A stretch of DNA of 12,857 nucleotides from Chrysochromulina tobinii (lineage: Eukaryota > Haptophyta > Prymnesiales > Chrysochromulinaceae), in assembly GCA_001275005.1 (NCBI GenBank), contig JWZX01002629.1:1-12857 (forward strand), written 5' to 3'. Shown here one piece after another: positions 6,327 to 12,857 of this stretch. The notes beneath the pieces were generated by a model. The model saw only the letters and a program-made list of their open reading frames with translations, was not told the DNA's origin and did no database searches. A program made the translations under genes and the position numbers. The stretch's first letter is position 1, and each line of letters opens with the position of its first letter.

Positions 6327-7535
6327 ATGTCGATGAGCACTGAAGATTGGGCCGACTGGTACGCCGGCCCCGAAGAGCAGGACGAAGTGGTCTCCGACAG
6401 CGCGCAACCAAAGAAGCGAGTGAAGTACAGGCGGTGGAACATCCCTGCACAAGATCTCAACACGCTCGAGGAGTTGTATTTGAAGGACCAGTTTCCATCC
6501 GTCGACACTCGTCGGGCGCTTGCCGACGACCTCAAGGTAGCCCCGAAGAGGGTGCAGGTATGGTTCCAGAATAAACGGCAGCGCGCAATCAAACTCGAGG
6601 GCTCAAGCGAGGTACCCAAGGTCAAACACACCTTGCAACAATCCGACGTCTTCCATACAGATGAGGTTGAGGACCAGCAAGAAAAGCACTTCCCAGCTCT
6701 GCACCGCTCGGAGGGCGCCGCATCGATCCTCATGCTGCAGCCAGAGAGAGGCGGGGTGGAGGCGCAGTCGTCATCCTCTGTTCCTTGCCGGTGGCCTGAG
6801 TTGCCCTCGGCACCGCCCCTCTACATGATGTCTCGGCTGCATCCAGGCTCATCTGCGTCTCTGCCTAACTTGCCCTCGGAGATGCCAATCTGGGACGCGT
6901 TGCAGCGCCCCTTCACCCTCGAAGACGTCTCCGCAGAGCCTGCCTCCGCACCAACCGCAGCGCCTTTGTCCATCGAGTCGCAGATGAGCAGCAGTATGCC
7001 TCCGGGCATGAGCCAATCGCAAGTGTTTGCGCTGGCTCGTTATGCCCAGCTGATGATGATGTACTCGCACGGCATGCAGCCGTGGGGAGCAAGCCGACAC
7101 AACGATCCCTCTGCCGCGTATGCCTCGATGACTGCCCCGGGGGCGTCGACGGCGGCGGGTGGCGGTGGGTTCTCGCCACAAGGTGACGCGATGACACAGG
7201 CGGTTCTGCAGGCGATGGCAGCCTCAGCCCCTTTGCCTCGCCCCCGCGAGAATGCAGAGCTGCAAGCCGAGAACGCCGGCTTGCAGGCCAGCAATAAGCG
7301 CCTCTGGAGCGAGAATGCTCGCTTGCAGGATGACCAGCGTAATAACGCTGGCTTGCAGCCTGACCTGGCTAGCCATGGACGTGAACGTGACCGTGCTTCG
7401 AGTCCGTCGTCACACGCGTCGTCTCGAGCAATCGAGTGGGAGTTTCTGGTCGATGGTGCGATGGACGAGATGGACGCGATGGAAGAGCAACGTCTGAAGA
7501 GCTCAGAGCAGCAGCAGCAGCAGCAGCAGCAGTAG
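6327..7535 (+). CDS. Homeodomain protein with separate leucine zipper and polyQ tail
   Basis: A 402-residue likely nuclear transcription factor. A basic homeodomain lies at about 32-91, with L47, the recognition helix VQVWFQNKRQR (W79, F80, N82, R84 at homeodomain positions 48, 49, 51, 53) and no TALE three-residue insert. An acidic, Trp-containing N-terminus (1-27) precedes it. The middle (about 95-300) is Ser/Pro/Met-rich and probably disordered. A coiled coil follows at 309-334 with Leu at 312, 319, 326, 333 and Asn at 309, 316, 323, 330. It ends in an acidic, Met-rich DGAMDEMDAMEEQ segment and a run of eight Gln before TAG. In plant HD-Zip proteins the zipper abuts the homeodomain; here about 215 residues intervene. 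ATG 6327 is the first in-frame Met; ATG 6333 is an alternative. DNA targets are unknown. Confidence 0.88.
   Translation: MSMSTEDWADWYAGPEEQDEVVSDSAQPKKRVKYRRWNIPAQDLNTLEELYLKDQFPSVDTRRALADDLKVAPKRVQVWFQNKRQRAIKLEGSSEVPKVKHTLQQSDVFHTDEVEDQQEKHFPALHRSEGAASILMLQPERGGVEAQSSSSVPCRWPELPSAPPLYMMSRLHPGSSASLPNLPSEMPIWDALQRPFTLEDVSAEPASAPTAAPLSIESQMSSSMPPGMSQSQVFALARYAQLMMMYSHGMQPWGASRHNDPSAAYASMTAPGASTAAGGGGFSPQGDAMTQAVLQAMAASAPLPRPRENAELQAENAGLQASNKRLWSENARLQDDQRNNAGLQPDLASHGRERDRASSPSSHASSRAIEWEFLVDGAMDEMDAMEEQRLKSSEQQQQQQQQ
7248..7331 (+). repeat. 21-base coding repeat encoding the zipper heptads
   Basis: Four 21-base units (7248, 7269, 7290, 7311) each encode one heptad with Asn at position a and Leu at position d. 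Units 1, 2 and 4 are close in DNA (GAGAAYGC...CTTGCAG-like) and unit 3 is diverged. A further partial unit (AATAACGCTGGCTTGCAG) follows at about 7341. The zipper therefore seems to have grown by in-frame duplication. Confidence 0.75.
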
Positions 7536-7710
7536 CGTGCGAGACGGCGCCCGCTCCGCCACACATGCCATAAGTACTTGTCGATGGTGCCCGGATGGTG
7601 CGCTGGACGATATGGAGGCCATGGAAGAGCAACTTTGGAAGACTCACAAAAGCAGCAGCAGCAATAGAGTACGAGTCGCCCCCCGCTCTGCCCCGCATGG
7701 CATACAGCAC
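7449..7710 (+). repeat. Diverged tandem duplication of the homeodomain gene's 3' end
   Basis: GTCGATGGTG begins at 7449 and again at 7580, an offset of 131 bases. Similarity continues through ATGGAAGAGCAAC, the CAG/AGC run, the stop-containing CAGTAG versus CAATAG, and on to CGCCCGCTCCGCC...CATGCCATA versus CCCCGCTCTGCC...CATGGCATA. The second copy could encode DGALDDMEAMEEQL, matching DGAMDEMDAMEEQR, but lies in a different frame beyond the TAG. Confidence 0.8.
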
Positions 7711-8115
7711 ACACGCAAGATGACAGTGTCTAGTGTACTGTACACACTCGCGACTCGGTCTCGGGGGCAGATGGCCGCCACGGCAAAACCACAAAAAGCG
7801 CTTCAGGCCATCCCCATGAAGTGCGCTAGGTATTAGTGCATCAGGATTTCAGTTTACTTGCATGTGCCGGGCAAGCTATTTGTCGTCATATCGTGTTAAT
7901 TAATCTTCGGCGACACTTTCTTCGGTCTTCGCGACGTTTAGGCTTTAGCACGTTACTCGTTAGCGGAAGCATCAAGGATCAACAACACGCCGTGAGAACT
8001 CATATCCGAGTTTTTAACGCATACCGCGCACCGAAGGCCGAAGGGGCCGCGTTCATCGGCTCATTTTCTTTCCTTTCGCGGATTCACGGCACGCTACGCT
8101 TCGTGTTCACGGACA
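7536..8115. other. Gap downstream of the homeodomain gene, no supported gene
   Basis: The left part (to about 7710) is the second copy of the duplicated 3' end. A small palindrome GTGTAC-T-GTACAC lies at 7733-7745. From about 7830 to 8100 the DNA is clearly AT-richer and includes TTAATTAA. A 99-codon GTG-initiated frame at 7836-8135 has no recognisable domain and is not supported. The right end should contain the AMMECR1 promoter. Confidence 0.5.
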
Positions 8116-9076
8116 ATGGTATTCACACCCCGTAACGACCTTCGCTTCGCTTCGGCTCCGAGGAGGGCAACCATGCAACGCGAGTCGGCCGAGTCGTCCT
8201 CGGTGCTTTCTCGCGCTGTGCTGTCACCTCCTTCGCTGCCGCCGTCGCTGCCGTTTTTCGGCGCTGTCCGCTCCGAAGTCGACTATTCCATCGCGCAGGA
8301 GGTCCACGTCTTCTTCTGCTTTGAGGTGCTTGCGGCACACTTTGCTGGCCACAAGCTGCCGAGTGCACCCTTTGGTGCCGACGTCGCCTGCCCGCTCTTT
8401 GTCACATGGAAGAAGAAGTCGGCAACGCAGGGTGGCCACTTGCAGCTTCGAGGATGCATCGGCTGCCTCCAGCCGCTGCCGCTGAGCTCGTTGTGTGACT
8501 ATGCACTCAACTCCGCGTTGCATGACCCTCGCTTCCCGCCACTGAGCGCGGCCGAACTGCTCGAGCTTCACTGCACCGTCCAGCTCCTCAGCCGCTTCGA
8601 GCCCTGTGGGTGTGTCGACTGGGAGATTGGACTGCACGGGGTGACGATCAGCTTCGTCGACAGCCTAGGCACGTCCCGAAGCGCCGTCTACCTTCCCGAC
8701 GTGATGCCAGAGCAGGGATGGAACCAGTGGCAGGTGCGCGCGCGCACACACCACTGACCAGCCCCTCGTCGCTCCCGTCGCTCTGAGGTGATGCCTATCG
8801 TGTGTGCGTGCTCTTGTGGTACAGGCCCTCGACTCGCTGGTGCGCAAGTCGGGATGCGACGAGCCGATCACGGCCGCGCTGCGCGAGCGCCTGACAGTGA
8901 GACGCTTCACCTCGACCAAGTGCACGCTCCCCTACACTTCGTACCTCGATGCTGTGAGTAAAGAGCTCAGGAAAGGCGCGAGCCCGAGCCCCCTCGCCTC
9001 GGCCTCGCCCTCACCGCGAATGGAGTGGCCGCCACCATCCGAGGGGGCTCAGGCCACGCCGCGCAGCCCGCAGTGA
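8116..9076 (+). CDS. AMMECR1: AMMECR1-domain protein (two exons)
   Basis: Exons 8116-8733 and 8825-9076 give about 289 residues. The AMMECR1 domain is conserved from archaea to humans; its biochemical role is unsettled, and human AMMECR1 is linked to an X-linked developmental disorder. The hallmark LRGCIG lies at 111-116 (GGHLQLRGCIGCLQP). It is preceded by a CFEVLAAHF helix and followed by LSSLCDYALNSALHDPRFPPL, then the VTISFVDSLG and LPDVMPEQGWNQWQ strands. Exon 2 supplies ALDSLVRKSGCDEPIT and a KCTLPYTSYLDAV segment, matching the human C-terminus. The tail is Ser/Pro-rich. ATG 8116 is the longest start; ATG 8173 (context ACCATGC) is an equally good candidate that leaves the domain intact. 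The domain call is very firm and cellular role is not known. Confidence 0.93.
8734..8824 (+). other. Intron in the AMMECR1 gene (GT-AG, phase 0)
   Basis: Donor CAG|GTGCGC and acceptor GGTACAG|GCC. The 91 bases shift frame if retained and the read-through frame ends at 8757. Removal joins GWNQWQ to ALDSLVRKSG, which matches the family across the junction. The inside has GTGCGCGC and CTC-rich stretches with no clear long pyrimidine tract. Confidence 0.88.
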
Positions 9077-9244
9077 TTGTGAGCTCTTACATGTACGCGA
9101 AGAACCCACATATTCACAAAACTAGCCACATCCGTCGTTCACAGAAGCAAGCAAGTTCACAGAGGTTTCGGGAGTCTCGTTGACCTCCCCTGAGCTCGAG
9201 GCGAACGACCTCCCCCCTGCCAGAGCGCTCGACGCTCCGCTCTC
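9077..9244. other. Short gap between the AMMECR1 gene and the leader-bearing gene
   Basis: 168 bases containing the AMMECR1 3' UTR and presumably the next gene's promoter. The first 60 bases are AT-richer. No gene, repeat or named signal is seen. Confidence 0.35.
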
Positions 9245-9865
9245 ATGCGCTGCATCCTGGCCTTTCTGGCCCTCGTGGGCTCGTGCTCCGCCCTGATGGT
9301 GGGTTCTGCGCCCTCGCACGCCATGCGCGTCGCCGTCAGCCCGATGATGAAGGGCCGCATGGGCTCAGCCAACGGTGGCGGCGATCCTGCGAAGTCGGAC
9401 AAGAAGAGCCGCGGGCTGATCAGAAGGCTCATCACCGTGGTACGCTGGCTGCCGCCCGTGCGTGCCCAGCGTCGGGCGATGCCCTCGGGCGCCGCAACGC
9501 TTGCCGCAACGCTTGCCGCAACGTGCCTCTGAGCATTCCGGGACGCACCTCTGTTGACTCTTCAACGTGCTTCCTCTCGTGCCACGCAGTCTGACTCGGC
9601 AGAGAACGTCAACGCGATTCTGCTCTCTTCGCAGACGGAGCACAAGGTCATCAAGATGAACTGGAAGGTTCGTCGGATGACTCGCCGCCGCATCGAGGAG
9701 CGCGCCAAGGAGTTCGGCGTCGAGATCCCAGCCGGCTGGGGCGCGCTTGACGTGAAGATTGAGAACACGCTGCAATACAAGCTGAAGGCGCTGTCGGCCC
9801 ATCCGTACTCGTCGCCCCGCAGCGAGATCGCCGCCGTGGAGCTCAACAAGCTGAAGCACTTCTAA
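9245..9865 (+). CDS. Small protein with signal-peptide/plastid-type leader (two exons), unrecognised
   Basis: Exons 9245-9439 and 9590-9865 give 156 residues. The N-terminus is a signal peptide: MRC, a hydrophobic core ILAFLALVG, and a likely cleavage after CSA (residue 16). A Ser/Arg/Met-rich, acid-poor stretch (about 17-60) follows. That order is typical of bipartite plastid targeting in algae with red secondary plastids, so import into the plastid is inferred. Exon 2 is a basic helical segment (KMNWKVRRMTRRRIEERAKEFGVEIPAGWG) and a domain ending AAVELNKLKHF. I do not recognise the family. Splicing is supported by exact phase-0 GT-AG sites. Reading through the intron instead ends at 9532 and replaces the basic domain with low-complexity sequence. 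A secreted rather than plastid protein is possible. Confidence 0.68.
9440..9589 (+). other. Intron in the leader-bearing gene, with 12-base tandem repeat
   Basis: Donor GTG|GTACGC and acceptor CCACGCAG|TCT, 150 bases, phase 0. Inside, GCCGCAACGCTT is repeated about 2.7 times at 9491-9523, and CTCTTCAAC/TTCCTCTC gives a pyrimidine-rich run before the acceptor. The length is a multiple of three but the retained frame has a stop at 9530-9532. Confidence 0.72.
9491..9523 (+). repeat. 12-base tandem repeat inside the intron
   Basis: Unit GCCGCAACGCTT at 9491-9502 and 9503-9514, with a partial third copy from 9515. The copies are identical over the full units, suggesting recent expansion. Confidence 0.85.
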
Positions 9866-10333
9866 GCACAAGACGAGGAGACGTCCACAGATCTCCCCTA
9901 ATCTCCCCGAGTCGTGCCGACCCGAGCCGAGGGGTGAGCGTGTAAAGTACACGCTCGGGAGACACCTGAGCAGGTCGGTGTATGAGTCGGTGTAGGTGAA
10001 GGAAGCCTTCGTACCCTGAATAACGAATACCAATGTCAGTCAACAACGCCGGAAACTAGGGCCGCGCTGGGAACCTACGCACTCGAGGGCCGCTCCCGGT
10101 CCCGTCGGGGTAGCGGGGACGCGCAACCGAGAAGCCGAGAACCAGTGAACCGAGAACACGACATCCCCTGGAGCTCGATTATCTGAAAACAACAGACAAC
10201 CAGCCTGGAAGCCAGCTGGGGAGGATGGGGAAGGGGATCCATAATGAGGTGAGGGGACACGTGGCCTTTACTTCATGTTTTTGATTCGAATGTTCGTCGT
10301 AATAACCCGTAAGTTTCCACTACACGTAAGATA
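9866..10333. other. Gap with hairpin and short repeats, no supported gene
   Basis: The left part is probably the 3' UTR of the leader-bearing gene and contains the hairpin at 9936-9956. At about 10125-10160 a CCGAGAA motif recurs three times (AACCGAGAA, GCCGAGAA, AACCGAGAA). From 10260 to 10333 the DNA turns AT-rich (CATGTTTTTGATTCGAATG, GTAAGATAATGCCC), as expected just before the next start codon. No open frame here has a recognisable product. Confidence 0.5.
9936..9956 (+). other. Perfect 9-bp hairpin in the 3' flank
   Basis: GAGCGTGTA (9936-9944) and TACACGCTC (9948-9956) pair perfectly around a three-base AAG loop, about 70 bases after the stop at 9865. CCCGAG (9921-9926) could also pair with CTCGGG (9954-9959), giving an alternative fold. 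It is not a histone-type stem-loop. A role in 3'-end formation or mRNA stability is only a possibility. Confidence 0.6.
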
Positions 10334-10864
10334 ATGCCCGAACACGACAAGCCGCCGCCGCCGCGCCGATCTCATTCTGAGCCTCCAACCGAGCACATCT
10401 CAGACGGCCTGCGCTGGCAGTATGCACTTTTTGGCATCGCTGAGCCCGTCGTAAACGTGGCCACCACCTTGTTCATAACCGTCAACTCCACGGCATTCGT
10501 CCGGCTGCTATTCTCAGATGTTCAGATGTTTGACGTACGTCACGCGGGTTTGCTCGTGCCGACGCTGACCCGCATGTACGCGAGCGTCCTCCTCTGCTTT
10601 GGCCTCACCCAAGCCATGCTATGGCATGGCTGGCGCTGGTCTCCGACTGCAGATTCGCGCCAGGCAGCGCGCACATGGATGCTCGGCATGCTCGTGCCCG
10701 ACTTCCACCATCTCATTGTCGCCTACGGGCCGTATCTGGTTGGACCCAACGGCCGGATCGATTCCGCGTTGATCACCCACTACACGATCCAGGGGCTGCT
10801 CACGTTGTTTCGTCTGGCTTTCCTTCTCAAGATGGGTGACGCTCCGAAAAGCAAAAAGCTCTGA
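10334..10864 (+). CDS. Four-span integral membrane protein, unrecognised family
   Basis: A 176-residue protein with a proline-rich cytosol-like N-terminus (KPPPPRRSHSEPPTE) and about four hydrophobic segments: 28-50 (YALFGIAEPVVNVATTLFITV), 75-97 (PTLTRMYASVLLCFGLTQAM), 113-135 (WMLGMLVPDFHHLIVAYGPYLV) and 145-166 (ITHYTIQGLLTLFRLAFLL). The DFHH pair in segment three, an Arg in segment two (TRMY) and HY in segment four are polar residues in or near the membrane and may be functional. The C-terminus is basic (KSKKL). ATG 10334 lies just after an AT-rich leader. Even hydrophobic pattern and good composition argue for a real gene. No function can be named. Confidence 0.75.
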   Translation: MPEHDKPPPPRRSHSEPPTEHISDGLRWQYALFGIAEPVVNVATTLFITVNSTAFVRLLFSDVQMFDVRHAGLLVPTLTRMYASVLLCFGLTQAMLWHGWRWSPTADSRQAARTWMLGMLVPDFHHLIVAYGPYLVGPNGRIDSALITHYTIQGLLTLFRLAFLLKMGDAPKSKKL

Positions 10865-10955
10865 CAAAAAGTTACGTCACACGCTCTGTATGTCAGTTTT
10901 TACCCCGAAGGGGCTTACATGCAATCAATGTTAGGGTCCGTGTGCCTGCGCGGTA
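10865..10955. other. Short convergent gap with a CCCC/GGGG hairpin
   Basis: Only 91 bases separate the stops of the membrane protein (+) and the proline-rich protein (-), so their 3' UTRs must overlap or be very short. TTTTTACCCCGAAGGGGC (about 10898-10915) can form a four-pair hairpin; on the minus strand it reads CCCC-TTC-GGGG. This could mark 3' ends but the evidence is thin. Confidence 0.4.
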
Positions 10956-12857
10956 TCACAAATGCTGACTCTCCTGAGGATCCGGTCGTGACGCGCCCGG
11001 CGAGTTGCGTCCCGCACGCTCGCTGACCCGACAGCTCGATCGTTCCAACCGACGAGCTGAGAGCTGCTTCGCCCGGCCACTTTCGGGTCGAGATCCCCGC
11101 GCAGAGAGGAGGCTGCGCTCCGAGGCAGCCCCGCCGGCCGAGGCGCCCATGGAGAGCCTCGGGACGGCCGTCGGGGAAGCAAGGGTCGTCCTAGACGCAA
11201 GGGGCGGTTGCGAGGGACGATAGTAGCATGCGAGGGGCTGGCAGATGCGAGGGGTAACGGCGAATGGTCGCGAGGGTCCCACGTACGCATGCGAGGCTGA
11301 CTCCGATCCGGCCACCGTGCATGCCCCGTGCTCCATGGGCGGCTGGCACGAGAAAGCTTCCGCTGGAGGGTCCTCACTGAAGCGCAGTGTACTCAAGGGC
11401 AGGGCCGAGGGTGAGGTTCGGACCGCATGCTCTAGCTCAGGCAGGCTGAACAGAAGCCGAGGGCGTCCTAGGGCTAGCCTAGGCGTCGGCTGCTTCTGAG
11501 GCTCGAGATCCTCCAGCACCTCGCTCGCTGCTTCGATGTGGGCGGCCGTGAGAGCCGTCTGCGTGCCTGCGTCTGCGGTGCGTGCGGCGGCGCATGAGGC
11601 GTCACGTGCCTCTTCCACAGCGCGCAGCAGCGTCTCATACTCGTGGCAGCGCTGCTCGAGCTCTGCAAGGCGCGGCTCGTACTCGTTGGCATACTGCAAC
11701 CGCCAGTACTCATCCCAGCCCTCCTGCGGTCTCATCTTCCCGTCGGCGGCTCTGTCATTCACAATTCCTCCGTCTACCAGCAGCAGCGCCAGCGCCAGCA
11801 CTAGCACTAGCACTAGCGGCAGCAGCTGCAACGTCGGTAGCAGGCGCAACAGCAACAGCAGCAGGAGAAGGTGGAGAAGGAGCAGCGCCACGACGAGTCC
11901 GGCAGCCCTTACGGGCGGCTTCGCGGCAGCAGAGAGCCTTGGCTTTGGCACGGCGCCGCCGTCCGCTCGGCTGCTCTCGTGTCCACTGACGCGACGCTCG
12001 ACATCGACCTCCTCCACGTCGTCGCCAAAAGCGACGTACATGGCCGGGCCCTTTAAATGTGGCAGAAGCATCCACACAAATAGGCAGAGGAGGAGTGCGA
12101 CGCTCGACACCCCAATCGTTGTTCGAAAGCGCAAGAAGAGCCCCTGCATCGGCGGCGGTTGCGAGGGTGGTGGCGGCTGTGGCGGCAACGAGGGTGGCGG
12201 TGGCGGCGGTGGCGGCGGTGGCGGCGGTGGGAAGGGCGGTGTCGTTGGTGGCCGCAAGGGCGGTGCCGTTGGTGGCGGCGAGGACGGTGTCGGTGGTGGG
12301 TGCCAGGGCGGGGGTTGCCTCGGCGGCGGCAGCCAGGGCGGTGGAATGGATGGTGGCAGGGTGACCGGGGGGGAGGGCGGCGGAGGCGAGGGCGGGGGCG
12401 CATGCTGCACCCACAGCTCCAAATCCGACACGAAGTCGAAGTGCGAGTCGTCATTGGCGCTGCCTTGGCTCGAGATGCACAACTTGTACACGCGAGGGCC
12501 TGGTAGACTCACGGACACTTGGCCATTCGGTGCGAGTTTGGGCGTCCCCGTCGGGGGTAGTTTACGACTTGCTGCGCCTTCGCATGTGGCTGAGCCCGAC
12601 TCGAGAAACGCGAGACTGTCGCCGGGGCGGGCGACGCTTCCGCTGATCTGAAGCGTGACTGGGATGTTGGCGAAGATGCTCGATGGTGTGATCGCGAGGT
12701 CGGGAGGCGGGTTTGGTGGCGGGAACGGCGGCGACAACGGAGGTGGCGAAGAGTGGGGCGACGGGGGGGGGGCAGGGAATTTCCACCAAGGTGAGTTTGG
12801 CAGCGAGGGTGGCGGCGAGGGAGTTGAGGGTGGGGGCGAGGGTGGCGGTGGAGGACG
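10956..12857 (-). CDS. Proline-rich membrane-anchored surface protein, 5' end missing
   Basis: The frame is open to the right edge, so the start is outside the window; about 633 residues are visible. In protein order: a Ser-Pro-rich segment (12720-12857); a compact beta-type domain (about 12401-12715) with PSSIFANIPVTLQISG, GDSLAFLESGSATCEG and YKLCISS, with two Cys that could pair; a second long SPPPP/PPP region (about 12150-12400) including about 13 consecutive Pro; a transmembrane span (about 12060-12125, SSVALLLCLFVWMLL); a short acidic/Ser-rich loop; a second very Leu-rich hydrophobic stretch (about 11765-11905); a coiled coil (about 11590-11735, WDEYWRLQYANEYEPRLAELEQ); and a Ser/Arg-rich tail. 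The SPPPP runs resemble hydroxyproline-rich algal wall proteins such as pherophorins. A cell-surface role is inferred. An unspliced intron within the Leu-rich part cannot be excluded. Confidence 0.72.
   Translation of the reverse strand, partial: RPPPPPSPPPSTPSPPPSLPNSPWWKFPAPPPSPHSSPPPLSPPFPPPNPPPDLAITPSSIFANIPVTLQISGSVARPGDSLAFLESGSATCEGAASRKLPPTGTPKLAPNGQVSVSLPGPRVYKLCISSQGSANDDSHFDFVSDLELWVQHAPPPSPPPPSPPVTLPPSIPPPWLPPPRQPPPWHPPPTPSSPPPTAPPLRPPTTPPFPPPPPPPPPPPPPSLPPQPPPPSQPPPMQGLFLRFRTTIGVSSVALLLCLFVWMLLPHLKGPAMYVAFGDDVEEVDVERRVSGHESSRADGGAVPKPRLSAAAKPPVRAAGLVVALLLLHLLLLLLLLRLLPTLQLLPLVLVLVLALALLLVDGGIVNDRAADGKMRPQEGWDEYWRLQYANEYEPRLAELEQRCHEYETLLRAVEEARDASCAAARTADAGTQTALTAAHIEAASEVLEDLEPQKQPTPRLALGRPRLLFSLPELEHAVRTSPSALPLSTLRFSEDPPAEAFSCQPPMEHGACTVAGSESASHAYVGPSRPFAVTPRICQPLACYYRPSQPPLASRTTLASPTAVPRLSMGASAGGAASERSLLSARGSRPESGRAKQLSARRLERSSCRVSERAGRNSPGASRPDPQESQHL
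12168..12400. repeat. GGC/GGT-rich low-complexity tract (codes for polyproline on -)
   Basis: The plus strand is an irregular array of GGTGGCGGC-type triplets, most regular at about 12190-12232. On the minus strand it encodes the polyproline spacer of the surface protein. Such tracts vary in length between alleles and are prone to assembly error. Confidence 0.85.

Noticed and set aside
7506-7535. CAG run as a mobile-element scar
   Set aside because: It is in frame and codes for the polyQ tail; no terminal repeats or target duplication flank it.
7836-8135. A 99-codon frame before the AMMECR1 gene
   Set aside because: It begins with GTG, lies in AT-richer DNA, has no domain and overlaps the start of the AMMECR1 gene in another frame.
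12168-12240. The regular GGTGGCGGC tract as a CRISPR-like or regulatory array
   Set aside because: It has no repeat-spacer structure; it is triplet low complexity explained by polyproline coding on the minus strand.
11536-12651. A 371-codon plus-strand frame with a long polyglycine run
   Set aside because: It is antisense to the proline-rich surface protein; the glycines are the complement of CCN codons. The minus frame has a domain, membrane spans and a coiled coil and this one does not.

Overview
The window is nuclear DNA from a eukaryotic microbe, most likely a secondary-plastid alga and best guess a haptophyte. The reasons are GC-rich coding regions with AT-richer gaps, eukaryote-only protein families (CDIN1, CstF-64, AMMECR1, homeodomain, lifeguard), three short GT-AG introns, a signal-peptide leader that suggests targeting to a complex plastid, and an algal-type Ser-Pro-rich membrane protein. 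The taxonomic call is inference; no rRNA or organellar marker is present. I see no bacterial operon, virus, CRISPR array or transposase.

Layout: (1) 1-311 is upstream DNA with a short imperfect repeat at its left edge. (2) 312-1523 (+) is a two-exon CDIN1-like TPD-motif nuclease. (3) 1638-2384 (+) is a lifeguard/Bax-inhibitor-1 (TMBIM) membrane protein. (4) 2385-2915 is a gap holding a tRNA-Ser-like 3' end (T-arm plus long variable-arm hairpin) without a convincing 5' half. (5) 2916-4853 (-) is an FtsJ-like methyltransferase with a large unrecognised N-terminal region. It is divergent from (6) 4992-5957 (+), the 3'-end-processing factor CstF-64, across a 138-base shared promoter gap. (7) 6327-7535 (+) is a homeodomain protein with a separate Asn/Leu zipper and a polyQ tail, whose 3' end is duplicated in tandem downstream. 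(8) 7536-8115 has no supported gene. (9) 8116-9076 (+) is a two-exon AMMECR1-domain protein. (10) 9245-9865 (+) is a two-exon small protein with a secretory/plastid-type leader. (11) 9866-10333 is a gap with a strong hairpin. (12) 10334-10864 (+) is an unrecognised four-span membrane protein. (13) 10956-12857 (-) is the 3' part of a proline-rich, membrane-anchored surface protein running off the right edge.

The genes are mostly unrelated housekeeping or regulatory genes, packed compactly. The one pair that may be functionally linked is the divergent methyltransferase/CstF-64 pair, since both point to RNA metabolism. I did not find a clear new multi-gene system. The least ordinary items are the homeodomain/zipper protein with its duplicated tail, the methyltransferase N-terminus, the small leader-bearing protein and the surface protein.
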